Shown here: positions 47,776-57,611 of the stretch, one piece after another | Position numbering within the stretch: position 1 is the stretch's first letter | How the letters are laid out: the number at the start of each line of letters is the position of its first letter | Source: Umbelopsis ramanniana AG | Lineage: Eukaryota > Mucoromycota > Umbelopsidomycetes > Umbelopsidales > Umbelopsidaceae | Assembly (NCBI RefSeq): GCF_025399195.1 | Contig: NW_026252105.1 | Coordinates: 1 to 64,000 of the forward strand | Reading direction: 5' to 3' | Length of the DNA stretch: 64,000 nucleotides | The notes under the pieces: model-generated | What the model saw: only the letters and a program-made list of their open reading frames with translations | What the model was told of the DNA's origin: nothing | The model's database searches: none | Position numbers and translations under genes: made by a program

Positions 47776-49199
47776 ACCTTTCTTGATATCCTCTGCTCCT
47801 TGCCAACCTTGTCTGTGGTGACCTTGGCGGTCAGATAAATGGTACCTGGGTATTTGTATGTGCTTATGTACTTACCCAAACCTCTACCTAAATCTTCAAG
47901 TGGGGAAAGCCTGGAGAACTTGCTCTGATCTGACCTATAAGAAAAAAGGATGAGGAAAAGCGTGGGAATGGAAATGATGGGTTCTTTATATACGAAGTAG
48001 CAAATGGAAGAGCGGTCCCATCACATGAGGTAAAGCTATTCATGCAACGGATGGTAGTGGATGAAAGAATTTTTTGATCCGACCTCGGCCCAACAGTCTT
48101 GAGGCAGGGAAAATCTGATAGCGAGAGGTACGATTGTGCCTGGTTTGAAATTTTTTGGCTAACACTCTCTCACAACCAACCTTACTCAAATGGTTCCAAC
48201 AAAGCATATCCCACCTCTACTCTTCGCTTTGAAATCGTCTTTGGATAAAAGTGTTGCATGATAGCGGTCCTGAGTCGTTCTTTTTTTTTTTAGGACCCGA
48301 GCTTGTCCGGGAAGTCGTGAGCTGTCCCGACTAACAGTCTCGTATATTCTATCCAATCAAGAGGCATTAACCCATTTCCAGGGTAGCCGTGATCAGAGCA
48401 GTGAAGATGAAGAGAGCAAGGTGAAGATGCTAGGTGAGTGGTATGAAAACGTGAATCCGCCACAATGTCTCTATTAGAGTTTGACAGCTTGGGTTAAATG
48501 CCGCTTTCATAGGCACCATTGTAAAGACTACGCTCTCAATCAGCCCAGAAAGTTAAGCTTATGCAAGTGAAACCGAGAACTGCTCAACCATCAGCACGGG
48601 CAATCATATACCTCAACGCAATAGTAATCCTAATGCTGCCGATGATATCAAATGCTAGAATTCGTATTCACGCTGATTCCTAGGCTGCATTTACTTATGT
48701 ATTGTTTACGTTTTATAAACTTTGCTATAATTGGTAGCATCCCGGCAATGGGAAGGGGCATTTCACCATACTCTCGCAATAACATATGTTCGTTCAAGCG
48801 ATTGTAAAGCGGAACTACACCCTGTGATATACTTTGTATAATCTAACCAGTACAACTGGTGAATTATACTTTAATAACTTGAAGATTCTTCTAAAGCTAT
48901 AGAGAAGGGAACAGTCGCTGAATACACTTGTTGCTCAACAGGAAAGATTATCGGCATTACGTTCTGTGGATGGATGACTCGCTGTCATAGAAATAGCGAC
49001 TATATGATAGAAAAGGAGAGTACTGGAGGAGCTATAACCAACGAAGCACTATATAGCATGAGTAAGTTATCTGGATCAGGAACAGCAAAAGTAGTTTATA
49101 TAGTACATGTGAACTGTTGTTCCGTTATGGAGTTTACAACCCTGCCTCTGCATTTCACTTGATTCTTCCTGGTGAGCAAATCTACTTCAATTCTACAAA

Positions 49200-49306
49200 A
49201 TGGCTCAAATATCGCACATTGATCCAACTTCGTCCTGGGGACTCATTGAACAAGCATGCTCAATCTTATCTTACAACAATGTTTCGGATTGTGTTGTTGC
49301 TCTTCA
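49200..49306 (+). other. Possible exon or decayed coding fragment
   Basis: From the ATG at 49200 a frame of about 35 codons begins MAQISHIDPTSSWGLIEQ and ends at a CAG|GTGAG donor near 49306. The codon pattern is protein-like and the ATG context (CTACAAAATGG) is reasonable. No in-frame following exon could be identified: the nearest acceptor at 49473 joins to a stop. I cannot name a family. Confidence 0.2.
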
Positions 49307-51238
49307 GGTGAGATAGTACCCAAGGATATATGATTTTCTTATATCCCTGCGCCATGAGCGAAAGAAGACGCCTTTAGAATGATTGATAGGGAACACTGAT
49401 TTCAAATAACGATTGACGTGGTCATTGGTTGGCCGATCCTTGTGTTGCATGAAACTTGTTTCTTTTTTCAGTAGTGGCCAAAGCACCATCGCCGAACAGC
49501 ATGCGCTGTGTTAGATCCACACTGACAACACTACTTCGGCTGCGCACGCTTTCAACATTTGGAAGGGGAATGAGACAGACTTACAGTAACATTATCGATG
49601 CTATTACACAGTGAGAGACAGACATATGGTGAGCACTCTGCTCCTTCATGTTTTGAAACGTGGTCGTTACGCGAGAGCCATAAATTTATTGCTCAATTTT
49701 ACAACAACGCTACTGTTCCTGAAAATATTGAGCAGTTTTGAACTCACTTCTAAAATAAAAATTTGTAATCTTTTACATCCATTGAGGACCCGGTTTTGGC
49801 TTATAGCATTCGAATGTCCACGTTCTGGCATTCATTTACAGATTTTGGTAAAATTCGAAGATGAGCAAGCTGAAAGTTCATCACATGACTTGTCACTGCA
49901 CCTGTCATATAAACCAATGGCGATTTCCTGTTCAAATTTATCTGTAACAGTCGTTTCATGGCAATCACTGAATTCAATACAATACTGAGTACTTTCAGTT
50001 CCGCGGCTCAACCATCAATATCGCTGGATGTGTCCAACAAATCGCAAGAAATATTGTGAAATCAAGTGTTTGGTGCGGTGGACGAAACAAAATTTTCATC
50101 TCAAGTTTTAGTGCCACATTTTCAACAGAGACAACCACCGACTCAGCGTGGAACAGGATAGCGGTAGGCGATAGAACGAGCGCGCGAGAACAACACTCTT
50201 TTATCTCAATGATGTTGGCGGTAATTTTCTCAACAGGAGTTGGGCGTCTGTTTCGAATTGGTGAGTTTGAGATACATGAAGTTCTTTCAAAGGGGAATCC
50301 GTATGTGCGATGTAACACAGGCGATACAAATAAAAGATTTTGTTGAGCTTCATGTTTCCCACTTCATGTTTTCCAAACAGACAAGGTTACAAAGAAAAAA
50401 ATTCATTGCTGTACGATGTTAATTTGAAAGCGATAGGACTACTGTTCAGGAATGAGACAGTAGCGGGGTGGAGCCAGGTATGAAACCATTGAAATACACG
50501 TCACCAAGTTCTGGAACTTATAACCTTACCACAGAGTTGTCTCTAGCGTCATATAAGCGAAAAAGGACTGGGATTTTGTACGTTCCGGTTTCTATCTTAC
50601 ATTTCGATATTCACAAGCATGTGCATTTAAGCAGCGAAGTACAATTGCACGAAAATAGTAGCAATTTACTGCCGAACCCGGCCATTGCTGATCGCCGTTT
50701 TAGGCAAGTCTGTGATTCTAGCCGACTATGTCTTTTTGTTGAGGGCAGAAGCAACACCCAAATACAACATAACTGAGACCTAAAGTCTACAATTGTCGTC
50801 GAACACAAGCACTTGCTATACGGCACGTCCGACGTACCCGCGGTGATAATGGTACCCGCCTAAAAAATGGCCATTTTTGATCATAATACGGAAATAGAAT
50901 CGCCTGTGCGCGCCACACTCTTTCAAATTCCTTTGACTGCATTAACATTTTTTTAATCAAAGAGAGCAACGGAGTGGAAAGGTGTTCATGTGGGCCTCGC
51001 ATCTTCAGCGTCCAAAATATGAGACACTACGTAATGATGGCAAAAGTTGAAGAAGAGGGGCGAGACAGTGTTTAGAGAAAGGAAAAGAGGCTGTACAATT
51101 CGGAGTGACTTGAGAACTGCAAGAATTTTTACCCTTTTGACACGCAAAGATTCGTATATTAATGCAGCCAACTTTTTCCAACTTTTTTTCTTCTTTTCCT
51201 TGGTCTACTCCTTCACCATTGTTTTAATGTTTGCGTAT

Positions 51239-51791
51239 ATGAGCCGCAGAATCTTTGTATATTTGTTCTTATTCCTCACACTGTTCACCGTTGTTAATGC
51301 TTTACCACGCCCAAACATTGACGATTTAATCACGCAAAATTCCCACCAAGAACAGGCAAGTATTTTCTAAATCTGTTATAATCACAAAGTGCTATTCTGT
51401 GTTCTGGCCTTGGAAGTAGCAAGAAGTCCAGATTCAACGCAGCTACAACTGTGATTGAATTCCCATTTACTGCCGCCACTACTGCTTACCGATCACTAAT
51501 CTTGGGTCCATCTTACTCTATTTGGATTTATTATGTTAGGCCACTGTATTGGATAACGGTGAAACAAAATCGGTACTAGCCCGAATACGAGATTGCTTGA
51601 AAGGAGGACAGTTTGATATATCAAAAGGATGTCGACCCCAACGAGTGGATAAGCATATCATTTCAATCGAATCTCCATCTCCCAACAAAGTCAACGCCCC
51701 GCAACCGGACAAATCGGGTCGGAGCGGCAAGCATCAGTATATATCCAACGAAGTGTTCGATTGTTTGACATCTGATTTATTGTTGATTTAG
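51239..51791 (+). CDS. Small secreted protein, unknown
   Basis: Two exons (51239-51355, 51540-51791) give 122 residues; an in-frame ATG at 51227 would add four. A hydrophobic signal peptide (MSRRIFVYLFLFLTLFTVVN) is followed by a polar mature protein with three cysteines (RIRDCLKG, SKGCRPQR, VFDCLT). The intron starts with GCAAGT, a GC-AG type, because the GT donor three bases away would put a stop in frame. The intron is 184 bases, long for this genome. No known family is recognised; the size and cysteines suggest a small secreted effector or wall-linked protein, but that is inference. It lies at the edge of the gene-poor region. Confidence 0.6.
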
Positions 51792-51880
51792 AAATAGTTC
51801 TTTAAGGTGTCTTTTGTCTATACCCTTGTGGGTTATACTGAATAATCCAAATATATACTCATCCCTCGCCTGGATAGCGA

Positions 51881-52982
51881 TCATAACTCTGTTTTATCTT
51901 GATTGTTGCTAGAAAACTCAAAACTGGACCACCCAATGGTTGAGAAAAAGTCGTCTAATATCTTGACAGCCTTATCATCGCCGGCAGCACCAACAGCTAC
52001 ATGAAGAGGAACAAGATGTTCAGCAGTAGGATGACATTTCCTGAATGCTGGGTCTTTGTTGAGTTTGCACACTTCAGCCTTTCGTTGTTCCCCCTATAAG
52101 TGATGGATGGTCAGTCACTTATATGTTTCGTCTTTTTCAAATTTTCAGCACCTACCGTATACTTCAACACACTATCCTCCAAGTTTTTATCGAAAGATTT
52201 GATATAGGATGGTGATGGTCGATTGATGTGCTGCCACATATCGCGAAGATTGTGCTCTGCAGCACCACTACCAATGATCAGCACGCCTTCGTCTCTGCGA
52301 TTTTCAATTTGTTGTGGATGAGATCTTTTGAATATCAATGTATAAATAAAAACAGATAAACATCTTTCTGCTCACCTTAATGGTTGAAGTGCTTCTCCCA
52401 GTTTGACATGAGATGCCATATCTTCATGCTCAAATGTTGATACTTGAACAAGTGGTATATCGAAATCAGATAAAGCTCTCTTCAATGGGACCCACACGCC
52501 GTGGTCAATACCACGCTTAGTCAAAGTTGCTGGAATTCCTTTCTATATATATGTTGTCAATGATTCGTATCTTGGCTAAATCCACTTATGTTGCCCCCAT
52601 TGCACCCACCTGCTTCAACAACTCTGCCACTTTGTTGGCCAAAGACGGTAATCCAGTACCGTTCCATGTTTGTTTGTAGTATTGTGGCGGAAAACCATAG
52701 AAGTCGTATATCAATTTCAAGGGACCTTCGGTGGCCTCCACTAGAATGCATTCTTTAAAAGGCGTGAAGAATTTAAACACACCATGATCTGCAGGTCTTA
52801 CCATAAACACCGTTGCCATCTCCTTGCCAGTGAGCGCTTACGATAACCACCGCCTTTGGCTTGATTTTCTCTCGGATGGTTTTTCCAAACCAGTCATAGA
52901 ATTTTCCAGGCTTATCTTTATCGTCCAGTAGGTTGGGTCCACCGTGGCTGATAAAATATGTTGGTAATCTGGTTGCGGACAT
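51881..52982 (-). CDS. Extradiol dioxygenase of DODA/LigB type
   Basis: Five exons (52982-52802, 52752-52610, 52542-52376, 52324-52156, 52093-51881) give 290 residues from MSATRLPTYFISHGGPN. The class III ring-cleaving dioxygenase fold shows HGGPN near the N-terminus, SAHWQGD (metal ligand His), DFYGFPPQYY, a GIDHGVWVPL segment and HLVPLHVAVGAAGDD with conserved His residues. These match plant and fungal 4,5-DOPA extradiol dioxygenase and related aromatic-ring enzymes; the true substrate is unknown. An ATG at 53057 would add 25 residues, but a TATATATAAA box overlaps it, so the inner start is preferred. The 3' end is 90 bases from the convergent small secreted protein gene. Confidence 0.9.
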
Positions 52983-54855
52983 ATAAAGTGGTCTGGTCGA
53001 ACGAAGCACTGTGACGAAAAATTGGCGGGAGAACTCGATTGACGACGGAGACCGCATTTATATATATTTGTGACCGACAATGCTGGCTGAATCAGCCTGA
53101 CTAATTGGAGCTCCGCACAATTTAATAACTTTGAAACGACTGCTGCAGGCATGTAAAGACAATCAAGGTAGAAATACCTTCAGGTAGTACGACATTTGTT
53201 TGGTAATTTACAAATTAGAGTGTTCATAATAGTCTTTATTGGTAATGGCACAAATTGAGTGTTCAAGTATATAAACAGTGTTCACAAAATTACGCATAGG
53301 GACGCTCATAATCACATCAACAGAATACGACTCAAAGCTGTTCAATGGAACGATGGTCTGACATTAGCGTTCTTCAGGAAAGCGAGCAATCTCATCACCA
53401 ATGCGTTGGTCCCGTTTGCTTGATAAAAGTCCACGACATAGACGATAACACTGCCCTGAATCCTCATCTCAAACCAAAGAAATTTTGTAGAGTGACTACA
53501 AACTGTGCAAGGAGTCGATATGCGCTCGTCGTCAAAAAGAGCTTGCAAGTCTCTTGTTAACTGTAGGTAAAAAGACCTGCAGGAAAGAAATAAATACGAG
53601 AACATAAGGATACTCAGTGCCTGTATCCAATTGACTTGACGGCAATACATCCAAATTTTGGCATCTGTGTCGGAATGGTGCATCGCGGGTTACTAATCCT
53701 TCTGCAAGTCTTTCTTCTGAAAACGTTTCGGAGTGACGTTACCTTCAAACAGGTTGACAATGCCCTTTCATAAATACTGAAAAGGAAACTGTCATATCTA
53801 TGTTGCAATCCACGGATGGATGTAGAACCGGTATAGCATGAGAAAAATTGCGAGTCGAAATGACAACGAACCGACCAGATTGTCGAGTAGACTTATTGAT
53901 CATATGATTCTGCATGTATAGATAGATGGCGACGTTTGCATGGCAAACTTGGTGTATACGTTTGTTGGACTGGCCAGTTGTGCGACAATGGTGTCAAGCC
54001 AGTGCACTCTGACTGGGAGGTTTTTATGAGTGTGTCCGTATCATAATAGTTGCTGTTCAGAACTTACAAGGCTCTGGCCAATTCTCTGCCAGAGTCGGGA
54101 TAGCTGTCAACAGAATAGTGAATGTTTTCATACCATCAAAGCACGTTCGTGCGACGCCAGTAATATTCAGGGCTTTGATGACGAATAGCTGTGTGGCGAC
54201 TCAAATGTGGTATTGGATATGAGACTTCTATTCTTTTAGCCGAAAGATACATTGGAACACGGTGTTATTTCCTACATGGAGTTTGGGTTAAAAATTTCAT
54301 CCCTTCAATAGTGTACACGCTTGTAGAAAAACAATGACAAGGCAATGAGGTACCTGACCAGGGTCAACATTGTCACGTATCGGTATCAAAAAGTCAAAGG
54401 CGAGTAACACGACTTGTTGGCTGAGTGTTTTGAAAAGTCAGCTTTTCTGCATGTAGTAGATGGCAAATCATCAAAGACTTGAAATGTTAGACACACTGTG
54501 ATCTCAGCATTAAAAGAGTAAGAATAAAAAAATAGTGTTTGCAGGTGGTGGGTTGAAAAGTTTCGTAGTCATTGTTAACGACATAGCAAACAGCTGCTCT
54601 GTAAAGAAGATTGATTAAATGTTTTATGCGAAATTGATGAAGGAACCTTTGTCGCAAAACAAAGCTAGTTAATAGCAAAAAGACATTGGTAACATGTTTA
54701 TCCAATGAATTTTATATATCAAACGTAGGTGCACTAACTTTTTGTTTGAGTTTCGTCGATATGTTTTGTTGGCATTGGGTAGCAATTAGAGTATTTATTA
54801 TTAGTTTGGGAATGGAGCTTCTTTATAATTTACGTGCTTATGTTATTTCATTTTT
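52983..54855. other. Unresolved region with protein-like minus-strand fragments
   Basis: Nearly 1.9 kb without a gene I can assemble. On the minus strand several open stretches look protein-like: 53342-53683 (including IVYVVDFYQANGTNALVMRL), a stretch around 53700-53920 (KSTRQSGRFVVISTRNFSHA), around 54140-54250 (RHQSPEYYWRRTN) and around 54370-54420 (LLAFDFLIPIRDN). They are in different frames and do not join by obvious GT-AG junctions, so they may belong to an intron-rich gene, or be chance or decayed frames. Confidence 0.3.
53057..53068 (-). promoter_or_regulatory. TATA-like box of the dioxygenase gene
   Basis: TATATATAAA on the minus strand lies about 75 bases before the ATG at 52982 and directly at an upstream in-frame ATG. 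This arrangement argues that transcription starts inside and that the downstream ATG is the real start. Confidence 0.45.
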
Positions 54856-56884
54856 CTAATCCTCATCTTCATCTTCCTCTTCCTCTTCTTCTTCTTCTTC
54901 TTCTTCTTCTTCTTCCTCTTCCTCTTCCTCTTCCTCTTCCTCTTCCTCTTCCTCTTCCTCCTCCTCCTCTTCTTCTTCTTCGTGTTCTTCTTCTTCCTCC
55001 TCATGTTCTTCTTCTTCTTCTTCTTCCTCATGTTCTTCTTCTTCTTCCTCGCGTTCTTCTTCTTCTTCCTCATGTTCTTCTTCTTCTTCNNNNNNNNNNN
55101 NNNNNNNNNNNNNNNNNNNNNNNNNNNNNNNNNNNNNNNNNNNNNNNNNNNNNNNNNNNNNNNNNNNNNNNNNNNNNNNNNNNNNNNNNTTCTTCTTCTT
55201 CTTCCTCATGTTCTTCTTCTTCTTCTTCCTCATGTTCTTCTTCTTCTTCTTCCTCATGTTCTTCTTCCTCATGTTCTTCTTCTTCATGCTCCTCCTCTTC
55301 CTCATGTTCTACTTCCTCATGTTCTACTTCTTCATGCTCTTCTTCTTCATGTTCGTGTTCGTGTTCTTCTTCTTCTAATTCTGCTTCGTGTTCTTCCTCC
55401 TCATCTTCTTCTGCGTCATATTGTTCGTGCTGGTGTTCCTCCTCCTCGTACAGTCCTTCATGTTCTCCTTGATACAATACTTCGTGTTGTTGATGATCTT
55501 CTCCATGAAGTACATGTACTTCCTTGCTTTCTTCATAGTCTTCATATGCTCTCTCGGCTTGACCCAAAACTTCCGTAGCAAGTGGTAAAGATTGTCCGAT
55601 AGGCCCTCCAAAATCTTCTGCGCTAGCGCCCGGTTGGTAATAGGCTGGTGCTTGGTGATAGGGATCAGAAGCCATAGTAGTAGCTCCAGAGGGATAACAG
55701 GGTGGTGCTTGGTGATAGGGTTCAGGAGCCATAGTAGTGGCTCCAGAGGGATAACAGGGTGGTGACTGAGATCGAGGCTGCGCAGTCGAGACGGCAGGGT
55801 ATTGGGCCGGTCGAGAAGCTGGAGAATAAGTCTTTGTGGTAGTTATGGTAGAGTTTTGAGACACCTTGTAGACTGCCCTGGGAGCTTGAGAAGTGTTCTG
55901 TGTGATGGCTTTGGCAGAGGTTTGAGGAGTCTTGTAGACTACCTGTGGTGCTGATGGAGGAGATGTCGTGAGGGTTGTCGGTGGAGCTGCCATGAGTACT
56001 ACCGGTGGAGATCTCTTGAGAATTGCCTTAGAGATCATCTTGGGAGCTGCCTTAGAGATTGTTATGGGAGCTGCCAGAGGGTCTATTTTGGGAGCTGCTA
56101 GAGGGTCTATTTTGAGAGCTACGTTAGAAACTGCCTTGGGAGCTGCCTTAGGAGCTTTCGCCGGAGGTTTGCCACCTAGATCGACTGTAGCCTTGCCAAA
56201 CTTCGTATTGAAATTCAGAGAAATAGAAGGCAATTTCCAAGATTTTAATCCAGACTTTTTTGTGATAGTGATAGCAGTATCTTCAGCAGTGGTGGGAGCA
56301 GTCTTTGCGGACTTTTTGACAGTCTTGGTAGTAGTTTCTTTGACGGCTTTAGGAGCATCTGTCGCAGCCTTTTTCACAGTCTTGGTAGTAGCTGTTTTAA
56401 CAGCTTTGGGATCGCCCGTGGCAGCCTTTTTCACAGTCTTGGTAGTAGCTGTTTTAACAGTTTTGGGATCGCCTGTGGCAGACTTTTTCACAGTCTTGGT
56501 AGTAGCTGTTTTAACCGCTTTGGTACCGTCCGTGGCAGACTTTTTGATCGTCTTGGTGGTAGTGGTTTTGGCAACTTTGGGAGCATCGGTTCCAGGGGTT
56601 TCTGGAGTCTTGGCCGTGGTGGATTTGACAGTTTTGGGAGCATCCGTCTCAGACTTTTTGACCTTCTTGGTAGTAACAGCTTTTACAGGCTTAGTGGCAT
56701 CCGTTTCGGATTTTGCGGTGGACTTGGTAGTGGGAGCTTCGCCAGGCACGTCAGCACCTGCTGCAGGCTTTTTAACAGTCTTGGTAACCGTTTTCTTAAC
56801 AGGGTTAGAAGCTACTGCTGGTGGTGGTAGAGGCGACGCAGAAATGGTAACATCTTGGCTAGGTAATTGGACGACGACGGACAT
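54856..56884 (-). CDS. Lys/Thr-repeat and Glu/His-repeat protein (interrupted by assembly gap)
   Basis: A minus-strand gene from the ATG at 56884 (MSVVVQLPSQDVTISASPLPP). Residues 25-220 contain tandem copies of the unit TKTVKKSATDAPKAVKT, with Lys and Thr dominating, reminiscent of histone H1-type tails. A middle part is Ala/Pro/Lys-rich (KAAPKAVS, SPPCYPSGATTM twice) and includes two near-identical AYYQPG / CYPSG repeats. The C-terminal part is Glu/His-rich (EEEEHEEEE units). A run of 100 N at 55090-55189 lies in this tract, so the true length and frame are unknown; the frame on the far side ends EDEDED at 54856. No domain is recognised; likely disordered, possibly polyanion-polycation. An opposite-strand ORF of 311 codons here is an antisense shadow. 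Confidence 0.7.
54860..55400. repeat. TTC/TCC microsatellite-like tract (poly-Glu with His)
   Basis: A pyrimidine-rich trinucleotide tract interrupted by CATG-containing units. Every interruption gives a His codon in the poly-Glu reading. Tract length is a probable site of strain variation and of polymerase slippage. Confidence 0.8.
55090..55189. other. 100-base assembly gap (N) inside a Glu-codon repeat
   Basis: Exactly 100 N, a standard unknown-length gap, embedded in a repeat of TTC/TTCC units on the plus strand (GAA/GAG on the minus strand) that runs from about 54860 to 55400. The repeat probably broke the assembly. Confidence 0.98.
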
Positions 56885-57611
56885 GGCTTGCTATATCGTT
56901 TGAGAGCTGTTAACATGAAAGCAGTTGTTTATATACACATATATAGGTGTTTTTTTTCCCTCCAAGAGGACCACTAATCCTTGAACATCATTGGCTCACT
57001 AATTATCTCCATTCTTAGACTTGAAGCCTACCGAGAGCCCATTTTGTATGCCCAAAAATGGCTGCCGGCCTGTTGTGGCAACTCCACAACGCTTGTTTTG
57101 AAAATCTCGGTGGGTTATGTTTACTACGTTTTTTGGTGATATTACTTTTTTCTCGGGTGGGTTCTCTACCAAATTGTTGGTTATATTCTCGTTCATTAAT
57201 ATGTTGCAGCTGAACATTTCTTTCTAGCTGGTCATCATGAGCCAGTTGTATCAATTTGGCGCCAAAATTTGGGAAACCTTGATTTATGCTCAATGGCATT
57301 GCCCACGACAAGAACTGATTGTGGTTGCAAAAAGAGCATTCGGTGATACGGAGCGAAAGAGCAACATGAAGCGAGATGGTGGGCGCGCTCTACATCAAAA
57401 ATGACGACAAAGGCAAAATGGCGGTTACTGTGCAACATGTGGAAGCCATGAAGCTTATTTTACATTATACCCAAAATAGTTGATTTGCTTGGTGGCTTGA
57501 AAAAAGGCCTTCAAAAGACACAACGAGGAATACAAAAGGACGTTGAACAGGGGCAGAAGTGTTTTCATTTATTGATATACATTCAATCATTTCAACCTCT
57601 ATTGATTACGA
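56885..57611. other. Spacer between divergent genes
   Basis: About 730 bases separate the repeat protein start (minus) from the membrane protein start (plus). A minus-strand frame at 57015-57311 with a GAKLIQLAHDDQLERN-like stretch looks protein-like, but no start, family or splice partner is visible. A T-rich run lies near 56950. Confidence 0.35.

Larger units (their letters stand above)
46165..51226. other. 5 kb gene-poor, probably repeat-derived region
   Basis: No complete gene is visible in 5 kb. The stretch 47420-48400 looks like a dispersed noncoding element: it has a short hairpin (GACCTT-GCCA-AAGGTC, 47465-47480), a purine/pyrimidine-mixed low-coding sequence and a 12-base-type tandem run. 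From 49190 to 50350 several open frames look protein-like but do not assemble. Antisense and sense ORFs overlap heavily. It may be a decayed transposable element cluster. Confidence 0.4.

Noticed and set aside
48974-49311. Two short plus-strand ORFs as genes
   Set aside because: They overlap, lack domains and compete with another protein-like frame; treated as unresolved.
52982-53057. Longer dioxygenase with a 25-residue N-terminal extension
   Set aside because: A TATA-like box overlaps the upstream ATG, and homologues start at the MSATR-type position.
54834-55578. Plus-strand poly-Leu/Ser/Phe ORFs across the N gap
   Set aside because: Low-complexity readings of the TTC repeat; the gap makes any frame there artificial.
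55968-56903. 311-codon plus-strand ORF opposite the repeat protein
   Set aside because: Antisense of TKTVKK repeats gives repeated VVAVLTAL strings; the Lys/Thr frame starts properly and reads on.
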